From an uncultured Pirellulaceae bacterium (lineage in GTDB: Bacteria > Planctomycetota > Planctomycetia > Pirellulales > Pirellulaceae): DNA of 64,000 nt. The notes under the pieces are model-generated. The model was not told the DNA's origin. It saw only the letters and a list, made by a program, of their open reading frames with translations, and searched no databases. Location: assembly GCA_937929805.1 (NCBI GenBank), contig CALFUT010000008.1, positions 124,001-188,000 of the forward strand, written 5' to 3'. A program made the translations under genes and the position numbers. Shown here piece after piece: positions 45,401-54,550 of this stretch (within the stretch, counting starts at the first letter, position 1; every line of letters begins with the position of its first letter).

Positions 45401-48400
45401 GACCGTTCGCGTCACCAGATAGGTTCGATTGTCACGAACGAAGGTCACACGGACTTGGAAACCGCCCCGATGTCCCTCGCCGACGGAAAAGCGAATGGGA
45501 ATCTGAGTCCGATCGGCATCCGTCCAGTAAGCTTCCACGATCTCGCCCCGATGTTCGATTTCCACGTACGCTTGACCGGTTTTGTATCCGGTGCCCCAGA
45601 ACCCGACGAAATCCGAACCCGGTTCGACGGACCAAGATTCTGCCGCAACGACGTTGGCAATCGGAGTCGTGAATTTCTTTGCTTCCAAATCGAAAACTTG
45701 AAACGGAATCTCGGCCGAAACCGCTTGGCCAGCGGCATCGGTCGTTTCGAATACCGCTTTGTAAGCTCCAGCGGCCAGCTCAAGCGTTGGTTCCGCTTTG
45801 CCTTTCTCGTCCGTTTCGACTTCATGTTGCTGGACGGATTCGCCCAGCGGCCACGATTTAATGTCCGACAAGTCGGGGGTCTCGGCGTCTCGGTGAAAGC
45901 CACCCAGCTTGGACCGTTGAGGTCTTTCAGGACCTTTCAGTTTGTAAACGGTCAGCTTTCCTTTCGATGACATGCCGGTTCCATCAAGCGTTGATGTTTT
46001 TAGCTTCAGCTCGATCGGTTGGTCGACGACCAGCCAATCGTCGCACCTGAGATCTGCCTCCAACGAGTTGTAACCGACCGCGACGGTTTCGGAAGAAGAT
46101 CGGGTCTCCCCTGCACTGTCAGTGACATCGGCGTAGACTGTGAACACGAACACGGGTTGGCTTTCGCGATCCACCGACGCGTCTGCCGTGGCGGGGAAGG
46201 TGACTTCCAGCGTTCCATCCGCTGATGTTGTGCCGGTATCGTTCGCCATCTGCTGTTCATTGGAACTTGGTGGAGCGAACCAGCATCGCCAGTACCACCA
46301 CTGCGGATATCGCACACTGCGAACGACTCGCCACGTGACTTTTGCTCCATCGACGGCTGCTCCCGTGTAGCCGGTGGCTTTGACCGTGACCGTTACGTCC
46401 TGATCCAGCCGCACTTGTTGGGTTGGTTTTTCGACATCGACAAAAAACTTGGGGCGTTTGTATTCTTCGACGCGAAAGTTTGTTTGCCCGCCGGGGCCGC
46501 TGAGGACTCGCAACGTCATTCGCCCGGTTCCGCGATCAGCGGGAGCTTCAAACGAGCCGGCGATCGATCCGTACTCGTTCGTTTGGAAGTCTCGTTTTTC
46601 AATTTCTTGGTTATTGCGATCGAATAGTCCGACGGATATTTTTTGGTTTGCAACGGTCGAGTATTCGTTTTTGTCTTGATTTGAGGAAACGCAAACGCCC
46701 TTGAATTGCACGGTCTGACCGGGGCGGTAGATCGATCGGTCCGTGAAGAACATGGTCGACGTGGAAGTGCCAGATCCACGATGGTAGCGGTTGGGGCGGC
46801 CTATCAGCCCGAATTTTTGGTCCGCGTGTTGGACATAAACTTGGAGCTGATTTTGTTTTCGATTTTCTGGCAAGACCTTTCGGTAGATACCGTCGGCATC
46901 CGTCGTCACGGTTCCGACCGAGATCTCGCGACTATTTTTACCGTCCTGTTCCCAACGGTAGATCGAGACATTGGCACCTTCGACTGGCGTGCCTGAAATG
47001 GCGTTCAGGACTTGTCCAGCCAGTTCAGTTGACCCGTTTGATTTGCCACTTTTGACGATCGTTGCTTCACGAGTGACTACGTTCAGGTTGCTGATCCAGA
47101 CGTGAGTGACCGCCATGTAGTTGTCTTGTTCGCTAAAATCTTCTCGCATGCTGCTGAGCAGTAAATAGCACCCGGACGGAAGATCCAATGGAGCGTCCAG
47201 TGAACTTTTGCGATCTTTGTAGTCCGGTGTCGGCAGCAGTCCGACCGACCACTCTTTGAGCGGCTTGCGCTGAGCCAGTTTCAGTCGATCCTGATGCTCC
47301 ATGTTTTCAGGGTTTCGATACTGTCCCCATTTCCAACGTCGATAGTCGAATGGCACTAGGCGGAAATGAACTTTGCCAATGTTTTTGTAAGTGATCTGAA
47401 GCTCTGGTTTCGCCTCGTTCCAAACTTGTTCTGCCATCACGTTCAAAGTAGGTGCTTCGATTGTCTGAACCAGATTGAAACACTGCTTGCCGCCGGGACT
47501 TTTGGGGAAACGTTCCATTCCAACGAGCGCAATTTTTCGCGCTTCGACCAATTCGCCCGAACTTTGGTACGAGGTGGCCAGCGAGGACAATGCCATTGAG
47601 GAAAGTTCGTGCTTTAGATTTTGGTCGGCAAATTTCTGCAACGCCGCGCGGTAGCGAGCCGTTTTCTCATTGCCGCTCGCTTTTTGATTGGCAAACCGTA
47701 AGCGTTGCAAGTTCGCATCCAATCGAGCCGTCGGGTCTTCGTCATCGGCGTGGAACCGAAGTAGATCTTGATAGAGTCGGGTCGCCTTGAGCAATCCCGA
47801 TTTCACATCCGTGGTGACCGGCTCCCAAGCGACAAACTCTTTCACGCTCGAAAAAATGGGCGAATCGGCAGTCAAATCAAACGCGTCTTCCGATCGGACA
47901 ATCTGTTCGTCCAGCGAGTAAAAATCGATCGCTCGATGGGCAAGAAAATCGAACAGCGTCGGGCGGTGGGCATCTGAGACCGTGCCTTTTTGCAGCAACG
48001 AATCGTAGTCCTCGATCGGGATCTTTTTCAACGCATCTGCATTATCCAACGCCTCGGTGAAAAGGTGGTCGATCTCGCTCAGCAGTCGAGGCAAATCCCA
48101 AGTCTCAAAATCTTCGCTGGGTGCTTGACCCGTTTGTGAACGCTGAGCGAATCGCCAGCGATTTTGGTAGTAATACTGCAGAAACCACTCGGCTTGGATC
48201 ACCTGCATCACCGGTTTCATCTCGGCCGGCAAAGCTGGAACTTCCGCCTGCAGTTTGCGGATGATGTAGGGCTGCATCGGCTGATTGATTTCGCCTTCCG
48301 TCCAAGCGATTGCACAGTAGGCACGAGTTGCTTCCACAAATTCCTTGTCGGCGGCGGCGCTGTCGAAAATGGATTGCAGCAATTTGACCGCGGTTTTGGG

Positions 48401-48556
48401 CAGCCCATCCGCTTTGGCTTTCTCGACTTGCTTCCACAGTTGTTCCCGCTGGTCGGAGGAAAGAGGGTGTGGCATCGTGCTGACTCCGAGGGAAACGAAG
48501 CAAATGAGCAACAAACAAGCGGCAATTGCCGGGGAACCAAGCGAACGGATCATCAT
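42422..48556 (-). CDS. Large alpha-2-macroglobulin family protein, 2044 aa
   Basis: Exported protease-trap protein. A signal-like hydrophobic segment (AIAACLLLICFVSLGVS) is at residues 10-27. Residues ~530-950 are macroglobulin-type beta domains (TGYTGAAVDGAKVTWRVV, FTDRSIYRPGQTVQFKG, the MG/YfaS signature). A Gly/Arg-rich segment near 1200 may be the bait region. LDQVSARTNLQETAFFFPQL and TKWKFLGLAHD lead into the thioester domain, where YPHQCNEQVFNRLY (Cys1508) has the CxEQ motif that forms the reactive bond. The C-terminus has the receptor-type domain. No penicillin-binding partner pbpC is adjacent. Complete and unbroken. Confidence 0.93.
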   Translation of the reverse strand: MMIRSLGSPAIAACLLLICFVSLGVSTMPHPLSSDQREQLWKQVEKAKADGLPKTAVKLLQSIFDSAAADKEFVEATRAYCAIAWTEGEINQPMQPYIIRKLQAEVPALPAEMKPVMQVIQAEWFLQYYYQNRWRFAQRSQTGQAPSEDFETWDLPRLLSEIDHLFTEALDNADALKKIPIEDYDSLLQKGTVSDAHRPTLFDFLAHRAIDFYSLDEQIVRSEDAFDLTADSPIFSSVKEFVAWEPVTTDVKSGLLKATRLYQDLLRFHADDEDPTARLDANLQRLRFANQKASGNEKTARYRAALQKFADQNLKHELSSMALSSLATSYQSSGELVEARKIALVGMERFPKSPGGKQCFNLVQTIEAPTLNVMAEQVWNEAKPELQITYKNIGKVHFRLVPFDYRRWKWGQYRNPENMEHQDRLKLAQRKPLKEWSVGLLPTPDYKDRKSSLDAPLDLPSGCYLLLSSMREDFSEQDNYMAVTHVWISNLNVVTREATIVKSGKSNGSTELAGQVLNAISGTPVEGANVSIYRWEQDGKNSREISVGTVTTDADGIYRKVLPENRKQNQLQVYVQHADQKFGLIGRPNRYHRGSGTSTSTMFFTDRSIYRPGQTVQFKGVCVSSNQDKNEYSTVANQKISVGLFDRNNQEIEKRDFQTNEYGSIAGSFEAPADRGTGRMTLRVLSGPGGQTNFRVEEYKRPKFFVDVEKPTQQVRLDQDVTVTVKATGYTGAAVDGAKVTWRVVRSVRYPQWWYWRCWFAPPSSNEQQMANDTGTTSADGTLEVTFPATADASVDRESQPVFVFTVYADVTDSAGETRSSSETVAVGYNSLEADLRCDDWLVVDQPIELKLKTSTLDGTGMSSKGKLTVYKLKGPERPQRSKLGGFHRDAETPDLSDIKSWPLGESVQQHEVETDEKGKAEPTLELAAGAYKAVFETTDAAGQAVSAEIPFQVFDLEAKKFTTPIANVVAAESWSVEPGSDFVGFWGTGYKTGQAYVEIEHRGEIVEAYWTDADRTQIPIRFSVGEGHRGGFQVRVTFVRDNRTYLVTRTVEVPWSNKNLTIKWEHFVSKITPGGRETWTAVITGPDAETAVAEMVAGMYDASLDAFAPHNWSNSIRGLFYRDYARTSVRTHNQTQYLSNFNHSYSLTRKPVDWSYRTFASHVVLIQNYYGRGDYFWDFSGGGGAGRGVRMPRRESRSRTVGGVMQNYAVSVPYTESFAMDLGMAKGRAKPMAGSAVVADSAFEANESWELVKQQSVGDKSGAAANIQLDQVSARTNLQETAFFFPQLVSDENGTVRIEFEIPEALTKWKFLGLAHDAQLRTAMLTDEITTSKDLMVQPNPPRFLREGDQLEFSAKITNLSEAEQTGKVRLTLADATTEETLDAKFANQNIEQTFTVPAGQSKSIFWKLNVPDYVGVLTWKAVAATETLSDGEEGLLPVLSKRILVTESLPLPIRGNQTKIFDFDRLDLIDSSDSLQSQSLTVQMTSNPSWYAVMALPYLMEYPHQCNEQVFNRLYANALGRHIVTSQPKIKRVFDQWRGTEALDSPLEKNEDLRNVLIAETPWLRAGKEESQARRDVAVLFDQNRLENELRRATHQLKESQYSDGSWSWFPGGPANDFITLYITTGFGRLRHLNVEVDANPAIKSLSRLDGWISSTYQRLKQKNQLEQNNLSSTICLYLYGRSFFLKDQGIADQHRPAVDYFLGQANAHWLSVGKMSQAHLAIATKRFTTFKQGDAETPAKIMASLTERSQNDEELGRFWTENEERWWWYRAPIETQALIIEAYDEVAGDATKVEDCKVWLLKQKQTQNWKTTKATADAVYALLLRGTDALASDKLVEVSLGGTKIEPKNVEAGTGFYSQKFAGSEVTSKMKTIEVKKSDDGVAWGSVHWQYLEDASKIKSYEGTPLQLKKALFIKKNTKDGPTINPITGPVEVGDEVVTRVELRVDRDMEYVHLKDQRGSGTEPVNVLSRYKNQDGLWYYESTRDTASHFFIDYLRRGTYVFEYSVRVQHRGQYQSGIATLQCMYAPEFNSHSNSVTIEVQ

Positions 48557-48897
48557 TCACACCTGAAAACAAACGGGTATCACGATTTTGGGACGTCTAT
48601 CCAGAAAGACGCAAGTGCAGGCCAATCGTTCCAGAAGTTTACCAGTTTTCTGTGAAAATGCTGGTTGCCGGTTCACATGATGTTCGATGGGCGTGCTCAT
48701 GAGCGCGCGCCCGAGTCCGACTTGGCCAACGGCCAAATTCAACCTAGCCATGGGCAACGCCCATGGATAATAAAAACCGGATCCGCCTTGGCTGAAAGCC
48801 AAGCTCACCGCCCGTTTCACCAAAAAACACCGCCATCTCAACACGCCATTTGGTACATTTAAGCCCACCCATTCGAAAACGACCGATTGGAATCGCC
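48557..48897. repeat. Spacer with REP-like hairpins before the Y1 transposase
   Basis: About 340 bases between the divergent macroglobulin and transposase genes. It holds ttggcc-aac-ggccaa (about 48723-48737), ccatgggc-aac-gcccatgg (about 48749-48767) and cttggct-gaa-agccaag (about 48787-48803). The same stems, in opposite order and orientation, occur after the transposase at 49362-49437. Confidence 0.75.
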
Positions 48898-49350
48898 ATG
48901 CCTCAATCGTTCTGCCAACTTTACGCTCATCTGATTTTTAGCACAAAAAATCGAGAACCGATGTTGACGGAAGATATTCGCCCACGAGTTCACGCCTATC
49001 TGGCGACGATCGCTCGCGAGATGGGGTCTGGTTACGTTGTCGTCGGAGGAGTCGAAGACCACGTTCACATTCTGTTGGATCTCTGCAAATCCCACCCACC
49101 ATCCAAAATTGTCGAGAAGCTAAAACGCGAGTCGTCCAAGTTTGTCAAAACGCTGGGCCCCAAATTTCAGAACTTCTACTGGCAGCGAGGCTATGGAATG
49201 TTCTCTGTGAGCCCAACTCATCGTGAAACCTGTGAACGCTACGTCCGTAGCCACGAAGAGCATCACCGATCGAAATCGTACCGCGAGGAATTGATCGAAT
49301 TTTTACAACGGTATCGGATTAAATACGACGATCGGTACATTTGGGATTGA
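48898..49350 (+). CDS. REP-associated / IS200-like Y1 transposase
   Basis: HUH-type single-strand transposase, about 150 residues from ATG 48898 (MPQSFCQLYAHLIFSTKNRE). The HUH pair is DHVHILLDL and the catalytic Tyr is in WQRGYGMFSVS, followed by RYVRSHEEHHR. There is no TnpB. The gene is bracketed by short hairpins (ccatgggc/gcccatgg; ttggcc/ggccaa), the arrangement of RAYT genes with their REP sequences. Whether it is a RAYT or an IS200-group transposase cannot be settled here. Confidence 0.9.
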   Translation: MPQSFCQLYAHLIFSTKNREPMLTEDIRPRVHAYLATIAREMGSGYVVVGGVEDHVHILLDLCKSHPPSKIVEKLKRESSKFVKTLGPKFQNFYWQRGYGMFSVSPTHRETCERYVRSHEEHHRSKSYREELIEFLQRYRIKYDDRYIWD

Positions 49351-49809
49351 TTGAGATTGGCCTTCAGCCAAAGGTGGTTGGAGGCGTGCGTTCCATGGGC
49401 GTTGCCCATGGCTAAGGTGTCAATGGCCTTCGGCCAAATCGTTCTCGAAAACTTTTCCCCATCCGTTGTTGCAGATTGAATACGACGATCGACATCTCTG
49501 GGATTGATTGAGATTGGCCTTCAGCCAAATGTTGTTTGGGGTGTTTTTTACATGGGCGTTGCCCATGGCTAAGTTGGCAATGGCCTTCGGCCAAATCGTT
49601 CTTGCAAACTCGGCGTGACAGAAGTGAATCGCCCCCATTCGTCCACCCAAACTTGGAGTCTGGATGAAACACTAGGTCTAGAAATCCGGTTGAAATCTCC
49701 GCATGAACGTCCAGAGAGCTCTTTTCATTCAGCAAACCCGCCGTTGTGTGAGTTCCAGTGGCTGACTGGCTGGCTCTACGCAATGGTGTCTTTGCAGTAA
49801 ATTGGTGTC
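49351..49809. repeat. Duplicated REP block containing a copy of the transposase end
   Basis: Two successive ~145-base units, about 49322-49450 and 49475-49615. Each runs: 'tacgacgatcg', 'tgggattgattgagattgg', ttggc-cttca-gccaa, catgggc-gtt-gcccatg, ttggc-cttcg-gccaa, 'atcgttct'. The first unit includes the true last codons of the transposase (YDDRYIWD, stop); the second carries the near copy YDDRHLWD with its own stop. The unit was duplicated together with the gene end. The remaining 190 bases before recG show nothing recognisable. Confidence 0.85.
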
Positions 49810-51906
49810 ATGCCGGAAGAAGCCACCGACAATCAGAAACAAAAGCTGACGCAGCCGATTCAATTCATCAAAGGAATCGGTCCCGAACGTGCGAAAATGC
49901 TGGAGAAATTGAACCTGCGTACGGCAGCCGATCTGCTGTTCTTTTTTCCTCGATCCTACGAGGACTTTACGCAGCTTCATAAAATTGTGGAACTGGAGCA
50001 CGAACAGTTGGCCAATCTGGTCGGCACCGTCTTTGATGTTAACGTCAGGATGGCGTCCAACGGTCGCCAGATTCTGACGGTGACCCTCCAGCAGGATCAA
50101 CAATACTTCAAAGCGATCTGGTTTGGACAGTCCTACATGGCCAAACGGTTTTCTGTTGGACAACGTGTATTGCTGCGAGGCAAAGCGAAACTGCACGCAG
50201 GTCGGTTTCAGCTGAATCATCCGAAGGTCACGACCCTCGATGAAGACGTCGATGTTGAAGAAACGTCGCAGTTGCTGCCCGTGTACCGTTTGACCGATGG
50301 CATCAGTCAACTGCAAATGCGTGCGATCGTCGATCAAGTCGTGCAAGATTTTGCCGGCCTTGTTCAAGAGGCGTTCCCAGAATCCTTACGGCAGCACGCC
50401 GACGTTTGTGACATTACAAGCGCCATTCGTCAGATTCACGCCCCGAAAACACAAGCCGAGATCGACGAAGCTCGGGGCCGCTTGGTTTACCAAGAACTCT
50501 TGATTCTTCAGCTGGCGCTGGCCGTGCGGCGACACCGGACGCGCGCGGCTTTCAAAGCTCCCGCGTTGGAGCTGACGCCCAAGATTCGCTCGCGTATTTT
50601 AGGTCGTCTGCCGTTTGAGCTGACCGAGTCCCAGCAAACGGCGTTGCATGAAATCGCTGCCAACATGAGCCAACCCTTTCCGATGAACCGGCTTTTGCAT
50701 GGCGAGGTTGGCAGTGGAAAAACCGTAGTGGCCGTTTGTGCGATGATGCTTGCGGTGGCTCACGGCTACCAAGCCGCCATCATGGCTCCGACAGAAATTC
50801 TAGCACGGCAGCATTATTTCACACTCAGAAAACTGTTGGGCAATAGCCGCGTCAAACTTGGTTTGTGGATTGGTAGCTTGAAAGGGGCGGAGCGAAAAAA
50901 GCTGAAAACTGAAATCGAGTCCGGTGAAGTTGATATCGTCGTTGGAACTCAAGCGGTGGTCGCGTCCAAGCTGAACTTTCACAAACCCGGCTTGGTGGTG
51001 ATCGATGAACAACACAAGTTTGGCGTTCGGCAGCGCGCCTCGTTGAAACAGTCGGGCGAAGATCCTCATTACTTAGTCATGACGGCGACCCCGATCCCTC
51101 GCACGATGTCGATGACACTCTTTGGCGATCTAGACGTTTCGACGTTGCAGCGAACGTCCGGGGTCGGGCAACGTGTCAACACTTATTTGGGTACCGAATC
51201 CGCACGCGAACAATGGTGGCAGTTTGTTGCCAAGAAACTTCGCGAAGGCCGGCAAGCGTTCATCGTCGCTCCGCTGGTCGAGTCGGATGGTGATGCTCAG
51301 CTGAGCAGTGCCGAAAAAATGTTCGAGTCACTATCGAACGGACCTTTGGAGGAGTTTCGGCTGGACGTGCTGCATGGTCGACAGTCGCCCGAGCAAAAAG
51401 AGGACGTCATGAAGAGGTTTACCTCTGGTGACATCCAAGCCGTTGTGGCCACCGGCGTCGTGGAGGTTGGAATCGACGTTCCCAATGCCACCATCATGAC
51501 CATCGAGTCGGCCGAACGTTTTGGGCTTTCGCAATTGCACCAGCTTCGGGGGCGAGTCAGCCGTGGGAAACATCCGGGCTTCGTCTGTGCTTTCTCTACC
51601 AATGATGACGCGGCGGAAAACGAGCGATTGGCGGCATTTGCGGAGACTTCTAGCGGTTTTGATTTGGCCGAGATCGACCTAAAACTTCGGGGGCCAGGCA
51701 ATTTATTTAGCACGCATCAAAGTGGCTTTCCACCGTTGATGATTGCCGACTTAATTCGCGACGCGGATTTACTGGCCACCGCTCGAACGGACGCGTTGCA
51801 GTTGGTTGATGATGATCCGGAACTGGAACGGGATGGTCACGACCGCTTGCGACAGCTCGTTTTCGCTCGGTATGGACATGCGTTGGACTTGAGCGACGTC
51901 GGGTAG
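49810..51906 (+). CDS. recG: ATP-dependent DNA helicase RecG
   Basis: Branch-migrating helicase for stalled forks. The N-terminal wedge/OB domain (QPIQFIKGIGPERAKMLEKL, LANLVGTVFDV..., to ~180) is followed by helicase motifs: Walker A LLHGEVGSGKTVVAV, DEQH box VVIDEQHKFGVRQRASL, TATPIPRT, LHGRQSPEQKEDVM, VVEVGIDVPNATIM, and LHQLRGRVSRG. The C-terminal RecG signature FDLAEIDLKLRGPGNLFSTHQSG is present. At 698 residues it is complete. Confidence 0.96.
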   Translation: MPEEATDNQKQKLTQPIQFIKGIGPERAKMLEKLNLRTAADLLFFFPRSYEDFTQLHKIVELEHEQLANLVGTVFDVNVRMASNGRQILTVTLQQDQQYFKAIWFGQSYMAKRFSVGQRVLLRGKAKLHAGRFQLNHPKVTTLDEDVDVEETSQLLPVYRLTDGISQLQMRAIVDQVVQDFAGLVQEAFPESLRQHADVCDITSAIRQIHAPKTQAEIDEARGRLVYQELLILQLALAVRRHRTRAAFKAPALELTPKIRSRILGRLPFELTESQQTALHEIAANMSQPFPMNRLLHGEVGSGKTVVAVCAMMLAVAHGYQAAIMAPTEILARQHYFTLRKLLGNSRVKLGLWIGSLKGAERKKLKTEIESGEVDIVVGTQAVVASKLNFHKPGLVVIDEQHKFGVRQRASLKQSGEDPHYLVMTATPIPRTMSMTLFGDLDVSTLQRTSGVGQRVNTYLGTESAREQWWQFVAKKLREGRQAFIVAPLVESDGDAQLSSAEKMFESLSNGPLEEFRLDVLHGRQSPEQKEDVMKRFTSGDIQAVVATGVVEVGIDVPNATIMTIESAERFGLSQLHQLRGRVSRGKHPGFVCAFSTNDDAAENERLAAFAETSSGFDLAEIDLKLRGPGNLFSTHQSGFPPLMIADLIRDADLLATARTDALQLVDDDPELERDGHDRLRQLVFARYGHALDLSDVG

Positions 51907-52046
51907 CAACCCCGGTGATCAGCATAATCAAAACAATCGGCCTCAATTCACGGGTTCGATTCTGCTTAGTGAATCGCGGCATCGAATGGTCATGAGCGTG
52001 ACCTATATCTTCGGGAACCCCGCCTTTTCCGAATGACTGCAGTCTT

Positions 52047-53468
52047 ATGTCGATGAACCAACCCAAACAACAACAACAACTTCACTACCAAGATGTGTCG
52101 CAGCGAACGTTGCTCAAGGTGACCGACGCTTTGTCAATCGCGGTCGGTCTGTACATGCTGGTGCTGTGTCTTCCGGCAACGAACAGTAAGTCGACAATCT
52201 TGATTGCGTTGGTGGCCTATGGGATTTTCACGTTTGCAGCCGAATTGTTGGGTCTGTACCGACGGTGGCACGGAGTGCCGTTTGCTCGCGAGGCAGGTTG
52301 CACGATCGTAACATGGGTCTGTACCGTATTATTACTGGCCAGTCTCGGTCGATTTACACAATACTCGACCGAAATCTCGACAGCCGGTTTGCTTTTTTGG
52401 TTCACGTGTGCGCCGGTTTTGTCGCTGTTTGCCCGCGTGCTTCGTCGCTGGTATATGCGGACAATGAACACCGCCGGAATCAACACGCGTGGCTTCGCGG
52501 TGGCGGGAATCAACGAGCTGGGAGTTCAGGTTGCGCAGAGTATCAACGAAGTGCCCGATCTCGGATTGAAGTTTCTTGGTTACTTCGACGACCGCCCGCA
52601 GAGTAGACGATCGGAATTACCGACCGACTTGGATGTTGATCTAGGAACGTTGAAAAAGCTAGTTGTTGCCGCGAGAAATGGTGACGTCCAAGTGGTTTTC
52701 ATTACCTTGCCCATGCGGGCGGAAAAAAGAATTCGTCAGTTGATCCACGATCTATCAGACACAACCGCATCGGTATACGTCGTGCCTGATCTGTTCATCT
52801 ATCAGATGCTTAGTTCTCGTTGGACAGACGTGCAAGGGATTCCGTTGGTCAGCGTGTTTGAGAACCCGTTTTACGGTGTCGACGGAGCGATGAAGCGGAT
52901 GGCCGATCTTGCGATTGCTTCGGTGGCCCTTTTGGTTGCCGCCATTCCAATGGCGTTGATCGCGATTGCGGTCAAGCTAACTTCGCGAGGGCCAATTCTG
53001 TTTCGCCAGTTGAGATACGGTCTGGATGGACGTGAAATCCGCGTTTGGAAGTTTCGTAGCATGAAAGTGTGTGAGGACGGCGACGTAGTAACTCAAGCGA
53101 AAAAGAACGATAGCCGACTGACGTCAATCGGAGGGTTCTTACGCAAATCATCGCTTGACGAATTGCCACAGATCTTCAACGTCTTGTTCGGGCAAATGTC
53201 GATGGTGGGCCCACGCCCTCATGCCAATGCTCACAATGAGTTCTATCGAAAGCAGATCGATGGATACATGCTTCGGCACAAGGTCAAACCGGGAATTACT
53301 GGTTTAGCCCAAGTGAATGGTTGCCGTGGAGAAACGGAAACCGTCGACAAGATGCAAGCGAGAGTCCACTTCGACCACCGCTACATCCGCGAGTGGTCTA
53401 TCTGGCTGGATATCAAGATCCTGATGAAGACGTTCATGGTTGTTTTCTCGCGGCAGAACGCTTACTAG
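52047..53468 (+). CDS. Undecaprenyl-phosphate glucose/galactose phosphotransferase (WcaJ/WbaP type)
   Basis: Starts exopolysaccharide repeat units by moving a sugar-phosphate to undecaprenyl phosphate at the inner membrane. Four transmembrane helices lie in residues ~25-125, a CoA-binding-3/Rossmann domain around 145-250, a fifth helix (~290-312, LAIASVALLVAAIPMALIAIA) and the C-terminal catalytic bacterial sugar transferase domain with RQLRYGLDGREIRVWKFRSM, LRKSSLDELPQIFNV and MVGPRPHA. The length of 473 fits. Its TAG stop is part of the CTAG duplicated by the following insertion sequence. No further polysaccharide genes follow. Confidence 0.92.
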   Translation: MSMNQPKQQQQLHYQDVSQRTLLKVTDALSIAVGLYMLVLCLPATNSKSTILIALVAYGIFTFAAELLGLYRRWHGVPFAREAGCTIVTWVCTVLLLASLGRFTQYSTEISTAGLLFWFTCAPVLSLFARVLRRWYMRTMNTAGINTRGFAVAGINELGVQVAQSINEVPDLGLKFLGYFDDRPQSRRSELPTDLDVDLGTLKKLVVAARNGDVQVVFITLPMRAEKRIRQLIHDLSDTTASVYVVPDLFIYQMLSSRWTDVQGIPLVSVFENPFYGVDGAMKRMADLAIASVALLVAAIPMALIAIAVKLTSRGPILFRQLRYGLDGREIRVWKFRSMKVCEDGDVVTQAKKNDSRLTSIGGFLRKSSLDELPQIFNVLFGQMSMVGPRPHANAHNEFYRKQIDGYMLRHKVKPGITGLAQVNGCRGETETVDKMQARVHFDHRYIREWSIWLDIKILMKTFMVVFSRQNAY

Positions 53469-54313
53469 GTTGTGTGGACATTCGTATTTTCTGATTTTCA
53501 CGGATGAGTTAAGTTGACGCAAGTTTGTTTTCCACGGAGGGAATGCGATGCGTCGTCATGAAATATCAGATGAGATTTGGGAAGTGATTGCACCGCTTCT
53601 GCCGGGCAAACAGGGCGATCCCGGACGGACTGCGAAGAACAACCGGAAGTTCATCAACGCCGTTTTCTGGCTGGCCAAGACAGGGGCACCTTGGCGTGAC
53701 CTTCCTGAGCGATTTGGAAACTGGAATAGTGTTTTCAGGCGTTTTCGTCGCTGGGCTGAAAAAGGCGTGTGGGAACGCGTGCTCCAAGCGATCAGCGAAG
53801 ACGAGCAGTACGATCTTCTGCTTGTCGATTCGTCCATCATTCGAGCACACCAACATGCCGCTGGCGGAAAAAAGGGGCCGCCCGAGAAGCGTTGGGACGA
53901 TCACGAGGAGGCTTTGGTACAAAGATTCATGCAGCAGTTAACGAACGTGGCCACGTTGTCAAAATAGAACTGACCGGAGGCGAGCGCCATGATCTCATCA
54001 AAGCAAACGAGCTCATCTCAAAATGTACGGCCGAATATGTTGTTGGCGACAAAGGCTATGACAGCGATGAATTTCGTACCCAGATCCGGAAACAACGAGC
54101 CAAGCCAGCCATTCCTTCTCGGCGGAGTCATCGTCGACGTCGCTGCCCCAAGGCCATTTATCGACAACGCAACATCGTCGAGCGTTTTTTCGGAAGAATC
54201 AAACACTTTCGACGGGTCTCCATGAGATTCGACAAATCCATAGAAAGTTACCTATCATGGGTCAGCATCGCAGCGACCATCGTCACACTAAGATAAATGT
54301 CCACACAACCTAG
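53465..54313 (+). mobile_element. IS5-family insertion sequence with CTAG target duplication
   Basis: The element spans 53469-54309 (841 bases) and is bordered by CTAG on both sides (53465-53468 and 54310-54313), matching the YTAR-type target of IS5-family elements. The terminal inverted repeats begin gttgtgtggacatt at each end (14 perfect bases, then partial). It carries one transposase split into two frames joined by a predicted -1 frameshift at 53868-53874. It looks complete and possibly active. Confidence 0.9.
53548..54296 (+). CDS. IS5-family transposase made by programmed -1 frameshift
   Basis: Frame A (53548-53967, 139 codons) holds MRRHEISDEIWEVIAPLLPG and the first catalytic Asp in LLLVDSSIIRAHQ. 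Frame B, -1 relative, continues from about 53868 to 54296 with GRSRGGFGTKIHAAV, the second Asp in VVGDKGYDSDEFR and Glu in RNIVERFFGRIKHFRR (DDE). The slippery heptamer A-AAA-AAG at 53868-53874 lies exactly where the frames join, giving ...GGKKGAAREALG. This is the IS427-type layout. Neither frame has an internal stop before its use. Confidence 0.92.
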
Positions 54314-54550
54314 TGTTGTAAGCTTGGCGATCGAAAATTAGGCGGTGCCTTCGAGGTTGGTAAACTTGTGCAAATTTCTACGGCATGTACGATCACTGAT
54401 TGGATTTTCTCACGAAATGAACGACGGCCTTGGGTGCTTGGAATCCAAACGATTCGCCGCTGAATCGGCTTGAAAGTCCGTCAACTATCGTTTCGCAACT
54501 GCTTGTCGCGAAACCACGTATGGATCAACGTTCAGTAGCGAAGGAATTCG

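Noticed and set aside
45224-45970. 248-codon plus-strand frame inside the alpha-2-macroglobulin gene
   Set aside because: It is antisense to a clearly coding, motif-bearing gene and has shadow-type composition (many Arg, His, Gly, Phe).
49412-49783. Minus-strand frames with repeated 'LAEGQ/LSHGQRP' segments
   Set aside because: They are translations of the REP hairpin repeats, not a repeat protein.
51940-51990. T-loop-like 'gggttcgattctg' as a possible tRNA
   Set aside because: No matching acceptor, D-arm or anticodon stem upstream could be drawn.
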